From Paenibacillus sinopodophylli (GTDB lineage: Bacteria > Bacillota > Bacilli > Paenibacillales > Paenibacillaceae), in NCBI RefSeq assembly GCF_005930355.1, contig NZ_VDBO01000001.1, positions 779,339 to 843,338 of the forward strand: 64,000 nucleotides of DNA, written 5' to 3'. The notes beneath the pieces were generated by a model that searched no databases, was not told the origin of the DNA, and saw only the letters and a list, made by a program, of their open reading frames with translations. Below, one piece after another: positions 36,198 to 46,012 of the stretch. Position 1 is the stretch's first letter, and each line of letters opens with the position of its first letter. A program made the translations under genes and the position numbers.

Positions 36198-38003
36198 ATG
36201 GCAATACAAACATATCTTAACCCAGAAACAGAGGAACAACTAAAATTACAAACGGTTTCTTCGTTAATATTGTTAGATGGAATTGAGAATGAATGGAAAA
36301 ATGCATACGATTCAGGTGGGTTATCAAGCTTAGTTGTTTCGTCGGACGGGTTAAAGATTTATCCATATAGAGGATTTCATCTCGATGTAGATACCAGAAG
36401 AGTAGATTGTACTAACGAAATAGATGTGGATTTGGCAATGCATCTACCTCCTTTTATAAATGTGAGTGTATTGTTTGGAGTAAGCCCTGAATACGAATTT
36501 AATAGCATCGGACCTCATATGAATGATGATATTAATTTAACATTTTCAGCGCAAATTAAAGAAATTCTCAAAATAAAACCAGAGTTATCTGAAACAAAAA
36601 TTCATCCCAATATACCATTATCCTTATGTGCAAAAGAACCATATTTATTAAAGATAAGTCCCGACCAATTATTGTGTAAAGAAAGTGATTTGACCAATGC
36701 GATAGAGATAATCAACATGTATGCTGGTAAGGGCAATGTATGCTGGCCTATTTCTATTCGCATTGAACCTATTCCAACATGCTCGGTTCATGAAACCTTA
36801 ACTTCCAAAAGTGAGTGGACAAAAAGGCTTGGTCAATCTTGGTTCGAGGTTGAAAATTTGATATCTAGGTATTGTCCAGAAGCATCATTAGGGGGTCGTT
36901 TTTCTAAACTAGTCAATATGTGCCTATGGTTGTACCAATGGCATGAAGGTATGAAAATTGGCAGTGAGGAGGAGAATCAACTTTTCGGAGGAACAATTGA
37001 TGCGTTGAGGATTATACAAAACGAGTGGAGGGCTTGGAGTAAACTGCATGAACTAAACAAATGCCAAAATATAGGGATACCAAATTGGTCAGAACGTGAT
37101 GTTGATCTGCTGTCAAAAATATTAGGTAACCCTGGCGTATATTCTTTTAAGAATTGTTTCGTGAATAAGAGAATAACCGATGAACATCATGCATTACTGA
37201 GTTCACTTTCTACGCAATATAAGGTTTGGTATAACCCATTAGCCATAGCCGGGACAAAAATTGCTAGTATCACACTTGATGAGATAGAACATCCAAGTGA
37301 GGCGTTGTGGTGTGTCGAAACAAAAATTGAGACTCAGGAAGATGGTTTCATAAATATTTGTAATTGTGGCGAGATGTTCGTTAAGAAAAAAAAGGTAGAT
37401 ACCCTAGTTCCAATGCGGTGTGGTTTTTGTGACGCCAGTTTTGGGCAAGTAAATTTAAGAACCATTTATGAAAGGCAGCAATTTATAGATGGATGTATTG
37501 GAGTAGAACAGCGTTTCGGAAGAACAACACATTCGGATTGCAAAGATATATCTGAACTATGGTCGTTAGTTGGCACCAAACTTAACATAATCGATAGGTA
37601 CTTGGATAAATCGACTATTCGATATCTTGAAAAAGTCCCAACATCTATCCCAATTCGAATCTTGGTATCCGACGACGACGCAGTGGGGGCGACTCGGTTA
37701 AATTCTTTGTTAACTACAATTCGTAAATCGAGAATTAAAAGAACATTGGAGATAAAGGTAGTTTCATGTAAGAAGGGTCACAGTTCACATCCTCTGCATG
37801 ATAGGTATGTCTTTTCGGATGATTGGGGCGCATCACTTTCTTCCTCGTTAAACGCATTAAATAGTGATTCCCTATGGATTTTTAAAATTGATGATTATCA
37901 TAAAATGAAAATCAAGTATTTCGACTATTTTTGGAATCTGCCATCTGGTGTTCCAACTAACTACGGTCCTAGACAAATTAGTGTTAGACAAATTTTTCTT
38001 TAG
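36198..38003 (+). CDS. Uncharacterised 601-aa protein with zinc ribbon and PLD-like C-terminal domain
   Basis: I do not recognise the N-terminal ~380 residues, which look soluble and mixed alpha/beta. Around residues 385-412 there is a compact four-Cys zinc ribbon (CNCGEMF ... MRCGFC). The last ~150 residues (starting ISELWSLVGTKLNIIDRYLD) resemble phospholipase-D-like/MIT_C-type domains, with a conserved-looking HPLHDRYVFSDDWGASLSSS near residue 530. The His-Asp-Arg-Tyr then DDWG pattern is typical of PLD-like modules fused to sensor or effector proteins in conflict systems. AAGGGGG precedes the ATG. It stands next to a DAC-domain gene in an AT-rich island, so it may be the effector or sensor of a nucleotide-signalling defence pair. 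Function is inferred. Confidence 0.7.
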   Translation: MAIQTYLNPETEEQLKLQTVSSLILLDGIENEWKNAYDSGGLSSLVVSSDGLKIYPYRGFHLDVDTRRVDCTNEIDVDLAMHLPPFINVSVLFGVSPEYEFNSIGPHMNDDINLTFSAQIKEILKIKPELSETKIHPNIPLSLCAKEPYLLKISPDQLLCKESDLTNAIEIINMYAGKGNVCWPISIRIEPIPTCSVHETLTSKSEWTKRLGQSWFEVENLISRYCPEASLGGRFSKLVNMCLWLYQWHEGMKIGSEEENQLFGGTIDALRIIQNEWRAWSKLHELNKCQNIGIPNWSERDVDLLSKILGNPGVYSFKNCFVNKRITDEHHALLSSLSTQYKVWYNPLAIAGTKIASITLDEIEHPSEALWCVETKIETQEDGFINICNCGEMFVKKKKVDTLVPMRCGFCDASFGQVNLRTIYERQQFIDGCIGVEQRFGRTTHSDCKDISELWSLVGTKLNIIDRYLDKSTIRYLEKVPTSIPIRILVSDDDAVGATRLNSLLTTIRKSRIKRTLEIKVVSCKKGHSSHPLHDRYVFSDDWGASLSSSLNALNSDSLWIFKIDDYHKMKIKYFDYFWNLPSGVPTNYGPRQISVRQIFL

Positions 38004-38040
38004 GCTTTCATTGATGTATATGTGAATATGAAAGTAGCGG

Positions 38041-38151
38041 CTAATGAATAAGGTGAATGTCGTGTATGCCCAACCAATCTTTATTTGTTTCACCATCAGG
38101 ATTCCAGAGTTCACGATATAAATTTGAATCATCAAAATAAGATATTGACAA
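38041..38151 (-). CDS. Possible small protein (36 aa)
   Basis: On the minus strand a TTG start 10 bases after a perfect AAGGAGGA (complement of 38162-38169) opens a 36-codon frame reading SISYFDDSNLYRELWNPDG, then ending at TAG. The acidic and aromatic content looks protein-like, but no family is recognised. It may be a short gene or the 5' end of a lost gene. The rest of 38004-38415 is AT-rich and empty. Confidence 0.3.
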   Translation of the reverse strand: MSISYFDDSNLYRELWNPDGETNKDWLGIHDIHLIH

Positions 38152-38415
38152 TTGATTTTTTTCCTCCTTAATTAAATAATTATCAAAGTATAATAACCAG
38201 TAAATCCAACTACTAACTAGAAAATGATAACAGGATAAATTGGGTATCTGGTCAAGTTCTCAGGATTTAAGAAGGCAACTCAATTGTAGACTAATGTAAA
38301 TCAATGATTCGGTATTCACATATATTAATATTTCTTCTGATTTTTATGGAGTCGTAATCAAACTACCGCATAATCGCTTATAGAGGCCACTTATATCTAT
38401 CAAAATGGAGGTTGT

Positions 38416-40002
38416 ATTAACATATATACATTAGATGACCTAGAAAATAAAATTTCAGAAAACCATTTTCAGCATTGTGACAATCATTGGATAAATGAAT
38501 TTAAAGAAATAGGTATCGATATTTCAAATTTTATCAATATAATGATTCTCGATGTAGTTAATATAAATGACACAATTAAAGATATGGAGATAAAAATTAA
38601 TATTGGAACCGTAGAATATAAAGTAAATGCAGATGAAAAACTCAAGTCTATACTTAGAGACATTAAAAATAAATCTACAGTTCCTTTCCTATTTGGAGAT
38701 AAAATTTTCAATTCCAATAACAATTCTAGTTACTTTAAAGATATAAATAATTATTTAAATAAAACCAATGGTCATTTATTCAATTTTGTTACGTGTTCGA
38801 TAAAGGATGGTCATATGAAGTTATATGGTTATTCTATAAAGAATATCATGTGTATTTATGAAGCAATTGGAGAATTCGTGGAGGAGACCAATAATATTCG
38901 ATTAGTAGAAAAATGCCCGCTATTAGACTGCTTACTTGTTAAATCTATATGTTTACAGCATAAAGATGATAATAGTAAACAGAGGAGTTTTTCAACAAGG
39001 GATGTAAGAAGGGAAGTACATAAATTACTTCACGAAGCAGTTGAGACGCTATTTGATAACTTTAGGCTTCCAGATGTTCAAATTTTCAACACACTATCTG
39101 GTTTAACTTATGAAAGTTCAAACTGCTATGCTAGTATTATTTTCGAAAATAATTTTATGAATATTGAAAATAATGTTGATCGTGTAAATTTCAAAAAAAA
39201 TACTCTTATATCTATTGACGAGTGTAGAAAAATAAGAAAACTTTTACAAATATCACAAGGAAACTATTCCTTATATGCTAGGAATAAATTTAACTGGGAA
39301 ATATGCGGTTTGACTTCCGTGAAAAGTACTACTAACGATATGGAAATAAGTTTTATTGGGCATATGAGATGGATACTAAAAAAATCGAACAAATCAATAA
39401 TTTGCTATGACAAAGGAAAATATTCCATACCAAGTCTAATGAATGACGAAAATAACCTAAAGGATCAAATTTCTCAATACCTAGAAGTTGAAATATCAGA
39501 CCATAAGTCCAACAAATTATACGAGCTAATTTGTGAAAGTAAAAATCAAAATCATGGGACACTAATTATATTTACTAATACAGCCGAAAAATTAACGAAG
39601 CGTTTAAGTGAATTTGGAAGAGGAATAGCAATAGAACCAATTGACTTATCTTTAAAAAAGGAACTTATTTATAATTTCACATCCATTGATGGTGCCTTGA
39701 TTATAGATGATGATGGAATATGTTTCGGTATAGGAATGATTTTAGATGGAATTGCTTGTAGTCACGCTAATATCGGAAGGGGTGCACGCTACAATTCAGC
39801 CTATACATTTATTGCAAATCATGTGGATTTTAACTCAGAAAATGTTTGGATTAAAGAAAATGAAAGATACATGGCAGTTGTTATTTCTGAAGACAGAACT
39901 ATTGATATTATTACTAACTCAAACATAATAACACCTTTCATCGAACAGTTAATTGAAATGAGTTTGGAAGAATACGATGACGGCCTAGACTTATTATATT
40001 AA
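38416..40002 (+). CDS. DACNV-type sensor fused to DisA_N-like (diadenylate cyclase-like) domain
   Basis: The C-terminal ~130 residues match the DAC/DisA_N nucleotidyltransferase pattern: the DGA motif in SIDGALIIDDDG, then RGARYNSAYTF in place of the canonical RHR motif, then a strand YMAVVISEDRTIDII. The part before it (RKLLQ..., IGHMRWILKK, HGTLIIFTN) fits the DACNV sensor domain described upstream of such DAC domains. The first ATG is at 38542, but the frame stays open upstream and reads NIYTLDDLENKISENHF from an ATT at 38416, four bases after GGAGG, so an unusual ATT start is likely (528 aa). It is a predicted soluble cyclic-dinucleotide synthase. It lies next to the PLD-like protein. Confidence 0.72.
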   Translation: MNIYTLDDLENKISENHFQHCDNHWINEFKEIGIDISNFINIMILDVVNINDTIKDMEIKINIGTVEYKVNADEKLKSILRDIKNKSTVPFLFGDKIFNSNNNSSYFKDINNYLNKTNGHLFNFVTCSIKDGHMKLYGYSIKNIMCIYEAIGEFVEETNNIRLVEKCPLLDCLLVKSICLQHKDDNSKQRSFSTRDVRREVHKLLHEAVETLFDNFRLPDVQIFNTLSGLTYESSNCYASIIFENNFMNIENNVDRVNFKKNTLISIDECRKIRKLLQISQGNYSLYARNKFNWEICGLTSVKSTTNDMEISFIGHMRWILKKSNKSIICYDKGKYSIPSLMNDENNLKDQISQYLEVEISDHKSNKLYELICESKNQNHGTLIIFTNTAEKLTKRLSEFGRGIAIEPIDLSLKKELIYNFTSIDGALIIDDDGICFGIGMILDGIACSHANIGRGARYNSAYTFIANHVDFNSENVWIKENERYMAVVISEDRTIDIITNSNIITPFIEQLIEMSLEEYDDGLDLLY

Positions 40003-40018
40003 TATGTTCATTTCCTTT

Positions 40019-41340
40019 GAAGGGGCTGTCCCAAAAGTCAGATAAATGACTGAAGGCAGCCCTGTTTTCAAAATTGTAAAACAAAAAAGAAGCCTTTCCT
40101 TGGTAAAATAGAAGTGTTGTGCAACCATTCGAAAGAGAGCTTTATTTGTACATTCAATATAACATTGATCAACTTTGTCTGACAATGGACTTACAAGAAG
40201 ATATTCCTCAACATCACCTAGTACGTATCGTTAATGCTGCTGTCAATCGACTGAACGACGACATATTTACTACCGCCTTATCCTGGTGCGGTCGAAATAG
40301 CTATCATCTCAAATATTGACGAATGTCATCATCAACGCCTATATGGAACACAACTACTCCTCCCGTCAAATCGCTAAGGCGGTTTGCGAAACATCTTGTT
40401 CACGTGTAAGCAGGCCGTCAACGACCAGACTTCCATACCCTCAATCGGTTCCTCTCCGAACGTATAAAATCCGTGCTCGAAACGGTATTCTGCGCTGTTC
40501 TACAGTTTCTGGTTGAAGTGAAGTATGTAAAGCTCTAGCATCACTTAGTCGATGGTACGAAGATAGAAGCGGATGCCGACTGCTATATCTTTGTTTGGTG
40601 AAAAGCGGTGGTAAAACACAAGGCTAATCTGCAAGAGAAAGTAAAAACGTTGTTCACAACTATCGAGTAAACCTAGAAACAAGAAGAACGGGAGCATGGT
40701 CAGCAGGATCAAAGCGAGCTTGAAGAAGCCGCTTAAGAAAGCCGTTCGCGCACTACTAAAAGACTTGTTGCCTCATCTTGAATGATAGGAAGAACACCAA
40801 ACTGTACATGGAGAACGAAAAAGTTATAGCAAGTCCGACAAAGATGCAACATTCATGCGGTGAAAGAAGACCATATGCGTATCGGTCATCTTAAGTCTGG
40901 ATAAATTATACAATTAGAAATATAAAACAAATTATTGTCGGTTATAGCCTTTACCTACGCCCGATGGACACACGGTGCTTGAAAACGTAAAACCGCACTT
41001 GGAAAGCTGCCAGGGACAATCATCGCAGATGCTAGATATAGCGGAGAAGAGAATTACGCTTAACTTGAGAATGAACAACTTGAGGCGCTAGTCAAATACA
41101 GCACGTATATTTAGGTAAAATCGCAGAAATGGCAATCAGACATCAGTAATAGTGTTTCCCAGTTGAGTCGATCTTGCAGCCTGGTTTTCATTTCAATGCT
41201 AATTCCGAAATTGGTCATCAAGAAGGTGGTCAGCAGATGGTTGTTCTTAATAGCGTCAAGAATATGCCTCTTAATCCAAACTCCTCGAAAGTTTGTTGGA
41301 TTTGCTTTATTTGTCACCGCTAAACATAGGAGACGTCAAA
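40019..41340 (+). mobile_element. Decayed IS1182-family element
   Basis: The left end carries GGGGCTGTCCCAAAAGTCA, a typical outer inverted repeat. The transposase is broken by stops and frameshifts: QPFERELYLYIQYNIDQLCL (40119 on), then YSSRQIAKAV (about 40350), then VDGTKIEAD (about 40550) and VVKHKANLQEKVKTLFTTIE (about 40600-40670). No right end was found; the sequence fades by about 41100-41340. The stretch 41341-41640 shows nothing recognisable. Confidence 0.7.
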
Positions 41341-41764
41341 GTTGACTCGTCCGAAAAATAATGAAAAAACAGGAAATAAGTCGAAGGATACCGGGGTGGT
41401 ATTTTTTTTTATTTTGACTGACAAAATAATGACATATATCTTTTTTATAAAATAAGCGAGTGAAATTACAATTTGTATTAAGAAAATTGCGTTTTTAAAA
41501 TCATGAAACAAGTGTTTGGAAGGTATTAGGAATATCGGTGTGGAATTATGTAGTTATATGTCGTTTATTCGTATGGTTCTTAGGGTCTTAATGAGAAAGT
41601 CAGTCAGACTAGAGGCTAGCGTCAAAAACCTAGACCCCACAGCTTAGTTTGTCAAAACCAGTCTCTAAACGGCGGAGTTCAAGAAGTATTCCACCAAGTG
41701 TCGTTTTTTTGAATAACCTTGTTCAATTGGCGATGCTGCTCCAGAAACCAATACGATTCATTTT

Positions 41765-41881
41765 AACATTTTTTCATAATCTTTCGGTGATCTTCCTCCT
41801 TGAGTTATTCGTTCTGCCGATAGTAAATTATTAATTCGATCCCATTGATCGTCTCGTATTTCATAACGACTCTTCAATTCC
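41765..41881 (-). pseudogene. IS5-family transposase N-terminal fragment
   Basis: On the minus strand the frame reads RYEIRDDQWDRINNLLSAER, then GGRSPKDYEKML and a stop. This is the DUF4096 start of IS5-type transposases (pattern W.RI..LLP.....GRP..D.R.mLNGI). Scraps of the next part seem to continue toward 41640 in other frames. Confidence 0.6.
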
Positions 41882-41972
41882 TTAATGTACTATGTTTTAG
41901 ACCGTTATAGATTTCATACACTCCCTAGAAAATGTTTGCACAATTAATGTTAGACATAAGGAGGATACAATT

Positions 41973-44063
41973 ATGTTTTTAAGACAATTGAATATTTGGA
42001 ACTTTAGAAAGTATGGAGTATCTGAACAAGATAGTAACTTGCCTGGCCTAATTGTAACCTTTAATGATAATTTTAATTTACTTATAGGTGAAAATGACTC
42101 CGGAAAAACAGCAATTATTGATGCTATAAAATTTTCTTTAGGAACTTCAAGCGAAGATACCTTTCGAATTTCTGAAAGTGACTTTTTTGTTGACAAAGAA
42201 GGAAATACATCAAAAGAGATAAAAATAGAGTGTATTTTCTCTGGATTATCAGAAAAAGAGGCTGGAATATTCTTAGAATGGCTCACGTTCGATGAAAAGG
42301 GAAACTACGAGTTGCAAGTAAGAATGACCGCGCAAAAACAAAAAAATGAATTGCTTTCAATTGAAAGAATAGAGAGGACAATCAAAGCTGGCCCAGAAAA
42401 TGCTTCAAGTAGATTAGAAGGACTTGCACGAGAGTTGTTGAAATCTACATATCTGAAACCTCTTAGAGATGCTGAAATTGAACTAAAGCCAGGAGTAAGA
42501 TCTAGGCTTGCTCAGATCCTGAAAAATCATCAAGCCTTTCGTAAAAATGATTCTTTTGAAAAACATCCCTTAGAGATCACTTTTCAAGAGGCTAATGAGA
42601 AAGTCGAAGATTTTTTTGATCTACCCTATGAAGATGGAAAAATAAAAACTATAAAATCTGAATTAACCGACTATTTGGATAATTTTTTTCATGAGCCAAT
42701 AAATGGAGAAAACAAACGCGAATCAAATTTTAAAATCACTCCAGTTAAACTAAATGAGATTTTAAAAAAGTTAAGCTTATTACTAGAGGATGTTCCTTCA
42801 GGTTTAGGAAGCTTAAATTTGTTATTTATAGCTGCTGAGCTTTTACTTCATGATAATGCACTTTCAATAGGACCAAACATTACATTAATAGAGGAAATTG
42901 AAGCTCATCTTCACCCTCAAGCGCAGCTAAGGTTAATTAAATATTTACAAAGAAATAAGACAGAGGGATCAACCGGAGGACAATTCATTTTAACTACTCA
43001 CAGTACTACATTAGCAGCTTCTACAAAACTAGAACATATTATATTAATACACGATGGAACAGCGTATCCAATGAATGCAGAAAATACGGAACTTGAGATT
43101 GAAGATTATAAATTTCTTGAGCGTTTTCTTGACTCGACAAAAGCTAACTTATTTTTTGCTAAAGGCGTAATTTTTGTTGAAGGGGACGCAGAAAATTTAT
43201 TAGTGCCTGCGATTGCTGAACTAATCGGAAGACCATTACATAAATTTGGAGTATCAATTGTTAATATAGGAAATACCGCCTTTAATCGATATGTGAAAAT
43301 ATATTCTAGATCAAGTGAATGGTTAGATATGTTTCCACCATTGAGAGTTCCCGTTGCTGTTGTGACAGATGTTGATATAAAACCAATGCCTTTTTATGAT
43401 GATTCCCAAGAAGTTAGAATAAGGGATATTTTAATTATTAGGAATGAGCATTTATCTTTTATCGCAGGCAAAATAGGAGTCGAAGTTGAAGAAATTTCTC
43501 ATCTGCTAGATCAAGCTTATAGCACGAAAAAGGAACTAATTAATACTATTGATCTGTATACTACTGCTAGATTAAATAGTAATGATATTAATGAAATAGC
43601 TGAATTAATAAAAGAACCGTTGTCACAGACCACTATAGACTCTCTGAGAGAGAATAAAGCAAGATCTTTAATTACTGAGTATAGTAATAGTTCTGAAAAC
43701 ATTAAGGTTTTTGTTGCTTCAAACTGGACACTAGAATATGAAATAGCAATGAGTACTCTTAGAAATGATTTATTAGATGCGATCCATAACGTTAAATATA
43801 AGAAACCTACAAGTGAGGCCAACTTAATAAAACTGTCAGACATGAAAATAAGGATAGAAGGTATTACAAATCATGAAGAGGCTGCGTATGAGGTTTATAA
43901 GCCTTTATTGGAGAAGAAAGTTTCGAAGGCATCTGTAGCTCAACAACTAGCGTTATTACTTCAAAGTGAAGAGGACTTTAAGGAAAAAGTAAAAACTGAT
44001 GAATACTTAAAATACTTACGGGATGCTATTTTTCATGTAACTGGAGGGCAGCCAAATGTTTGA
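41973..44063 (+). CDS. gajA: GajA-like OLD-family ATPase/TOPRIM nuclease (Gabija)
   Basis: This is a 696-aa overcoming-lysogenization-defect nuclease. The ABC-type ATPase half has Walker A GENDSGKT (residues 39-46), a signature-like VPSGLGSLNLLFIAAE and Walker B/H-loop ITLIEEIEAHLHPQ ... TTHST. The TOPRIM nuclease half has the Glu-containing VIFVEGDAENLLVPAIAE (about residue 396) and the DxD strand VAVVTDVDIK (about 461). It overlaps the UvrD-like helicase gene by 8 bases, the Gabija arrangement. It is longer than the ~580-aa reference GajA; the extra ~100 residues lie at the C-terminus. GajA nicks DNA at specific sites when nucleotide pools fall during phage infection. Confidence 0.88.
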   Translation: MFLRQLNIWNFRKYGVSEQDSNLPGLIVTFNDNFNLLIGENDSGKTAIIDAIKFSLGTSSEDTFRISESDFFVDKEGNTSKEIKIECIFSGLSEKEAGIFLEWLTFDEKGNYELQVRMTAQKQKNELLSIERIERTIKAGPENASSRLEGLARELLKSTYLKPLRDAEIELKPGVRSRLAQILKNHQAFRKNDSFEKHPLEITFQEANEKVEDFFDLPYEDGKIKTIKSELTDYLDNFFHEPINGENKRESNFKITPVKLNEILKKLSLLLEDVPSGLGSLNLLFIAAELLLHDNALSIGPNITLIEEIEAHLHPQAQLRLIKYLQRNKTEGSTGGQFILTTHSTTLAASTKLEHIILIHDGTAYPMNAENTELEIEDYKFLERFLDSTKANLFFAKGVIFVEGDAENLLVPAIAELIGRPLHKFGVSIVNIGNTAFNRYVKIYSRSSEWLDMFPPLRVPVAVVTDVDIKPMPFYDDSQEVRIRDILIIRNEHLSFIAGKIGVEVEEISHLLDQAYSTKKELINTIDLYTTARLNSNDINEIAELIKEPLSQTTIDSLRENKARSLITEYSNSSENIKVFVASNWTLEYEIAMSTLRNDLLDAIHNVKYKKPTSEANLIKLSDMKIRIEGITNHEEAAYEVYKPLLEKKVSKASVAQQLALLLQSEEDFKEKVKTDEYLKYLRDAIFHVTGGQPNV

Positions 44064-45960
44064 AATCACTACTGAGGACATAACAAAAGTGGAATCAATA
44101 CTGCTGGGACAGTATATAAGTTTTTCAAGCGAACAAAAAAATATCATCATGTATGAGAAATCTGGTGATATTGTAGCTTGCCCAGGAAGTGGAAAAACTA
44201 CTGTTTTAATAGCGAAGATTGCTATATTAATTAGAAAAATAAAGGAAGCTAACTTAGATTACGGTATATGCGTTATCACGCATACAAATGTTGGTGTTGA
44301 GGAAATTTTAAATAAATTAAAAACTTTAGGAATTAACGATGTTGCTTATCCTCATTTTATTGGAACTATTCATGAGTTTTTAAACACTTTTTTTGCTCTC
44401 AGAGCCTATACTACAGTTTCTTCTCGCGAGAAATTTTTTTTCATAGAAAATGATGAGTACAAAGGTTACTTCTCTAATTTTTTTGAAAAACATAAACCCA
44501 ATTGGTGGTCTTTTTCAGCTCCTTTTTCTGCAGTAGATAGAACAAAATTATCAATAAATGTTAATAAAGAGGTTTCACTAATTGGATTTGAAGAGAAAAA
44601 CTACCGCAACGCACTTTTAAATACTTTTAAAGAGATGTTTCATTCAGGATATTTACGGCATAGTGACACTATTTCACTATCAAAGTTTTATATTGAAAAG
44701 AATGCAATCGAATTAAGAAAGGCATTCCAAGCTAGATTTAAATATCTTTTTATAGATGAAACGCAAGATACAAGCATAGAACAATACCATATTCTTTCAA
44801 AATTAATAGAAGGTAATGAAGAAACAATTATACAGCGTTATGGCGATCCATATCAGGCGCTGTATAATTTGTATTACGGTGAACCTGATGCGTGGGAACC
44901 TCCAATAGAGGAACGGAAAGAAATAGCTACTAGTAATCGCTTTGGAGAGAAAATAGCTAAGATACTAAGGACAACTTGTATCGAGAGATATGACCATTTA
45001 GTTGGCAGTGAGTTTGTTCCTTCTTTGGAACCCCATATATTACTTTATAAAGATCAATCACAGCTATTAGAAGCGTATGCTAAGCTTCTAATTTCATATA
45101 ATCTCCCGTTAAACACAAACAAAATATACGCAATTGCTCAACATCATGATGCTGTTGCACATTACCACAAAGATTATCAGAGGTCAAAAAGTGAGAGTCA
45201 GACAAAATCAAGTTTTGCAGAGTGTTTAAATGAAGTCTATAAGGTAATGTCAAAAACTTTACGGAAGAAAAATGAAAGTGCTGGGAGTCGATTGAAATTT
45301 TCTCCTGTTAGATTAAACGATTTACTTAAAAGCGAATTTCCTTTAGAGCACAATGATTTAAGAAGTATTCTTTCTATGATATTTAGAAAAGTTTATCTTT
45401 GTAAAGACCATAGCTCTGAGCTTAATCAATTCGGATTATTGTATGAAAAAATCATGACAGAGAACTTCGGATTGGTAATAGAGAGAGGTGATATAGCGTC
45501 AGATGTTGAGATTATTATTAAGTATGTCTTGAAAATATTCACAACAGAAATTCGATCTGAGCATGTAGACAATAATAATTATCTTTATAACGATGTTCTT
45601 ATTCATTTAAATACTATACATTCTGTTAAAGGTGAAACACATTTAGCTACACTGCTATTGGAATCAAATATTAATCGGGATGAGTATTCTGATTTATTTG
45701 ATATAATGCCATTTTTAATAGGTAAGTATGATGAAAAACTTGCACAGGATATTAAGATAAAAGATAGTTTGAAGTTAGCTTATGTTGCATTGAGTAGACC
45801 TACATATTTCGCAGGAATAGCGATCAAGGAGGAGCATATCAGTCAGGAGGAAATAATTGCTGCAAAAAGTCATGGTTGGAAAGTTTTAAAGGTAAGTGAG
45901 ATTATGATTAATAGAGGAATTTTGCTATCCGAGGTAGCTGCTGCTACTGAAACAATTTAG
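44056..45960 (+). CDS. gajB: GajB-like UvrD/Rep-family helicase (Gabija)
   Basis: This 634-aa SF1 helicase shows Walker A ACPGSGKTT (residues 41-49), the motif Ia region ICVITHTNVGVEEI, motif II IDETQD (about 233-238), motif III-like GDPYQALY and a late motif with TIHSVKGE, typical of UvrD-like motif V. Partner GajA lies directly upstream with an overlap. It is longer than the ~490-aa reference GajB. In known Gabija, GajB forms a supercomplex with GajA and hydrolyses nucleotides. A bidirectional terminator follows. Confidence 0.88.
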   Translation: MFEITTEDITKVESILLGQYISFSSEQKNIIMYEKSGDIVACPGSGKTTVLIAKIAILIRKIKEANLDYGICVITHTNVGVEEILNKLKTLGINDVAYPHFIGTIHEFLNTFFALRAYTTVSSREKFFFIENDEYKGYFSNFFEKHKPNWWSFSAPFSAVDRTKLSINVNKEVSLIGFEEKNYRNALLNTFKEMFHSGYLRHSDTISLSKFYIEKNAIELRKAFQARFKYLFIDETQDTSIEQYHILSKLIEGNEETIIQRYGDPYQALYNLYYGEPDAWEPPIEERKEIATSNRFGEKIAKILRTTCIERYDHLVGSEFVPSLEPHILLYKDQSQLLEAYAKLLISYNLPLNTNKIYAIAQHHDAVAHYHKDYQRSKSESQTKSSFAECLNEVYKVMSKTLRKKNESAGSRLKFSPVRLNDLLKSEFPLEHNDLRSILSMIFRKVYLCKDHSSELNQFGLLYEKIMTENFGLVIERGDIASDVEIIIKYVLKIFTTEIRSEHVDNNNYLYNDVLIHLNTIHSVKGETHLATLLLESNINRDEYSDLFDIMPFLIGKYDEKLAQDIKIKDSLKLAYVALSRPTYFAGIAIKEEHISQEEIIAAKSHGWKVLKVSEIMINRGILLSEVAAATETI

Positions 45961-45962
45961 TC

Positions 45963-46012
45963 AAAAAAAGAGGCCAGTAGATCACGAATAGTGACTACTT
46001 GCCTCTTTTTAT
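45963..46012. terminator. Bidirectional terminator between gajB and the XRE gene
   Basis: AAAAAAAGAGGC pairs with GCCTCTTTTT around a longer imperfect stem (CCAGTAG / CTACTTG). T-runs exist on both strands, so it serves both convergent genes. Confidence 0.75.

Noticed and set aside
38542..40002. Housekeeping DisA
   Set aside because: True DisA has the DAC domain at the N-terminus with RHR and a helix-hairpin-helix end. Here the DAC domain is C-terminal with RGARYNSA and there is no HhH, so it is a different class.
41111..41345. Opposing frames of 60-68 codons
   Set aside because: They lie in the decayed end of the IS1182 relic, with no ribosome binding site and no recognisable motif.
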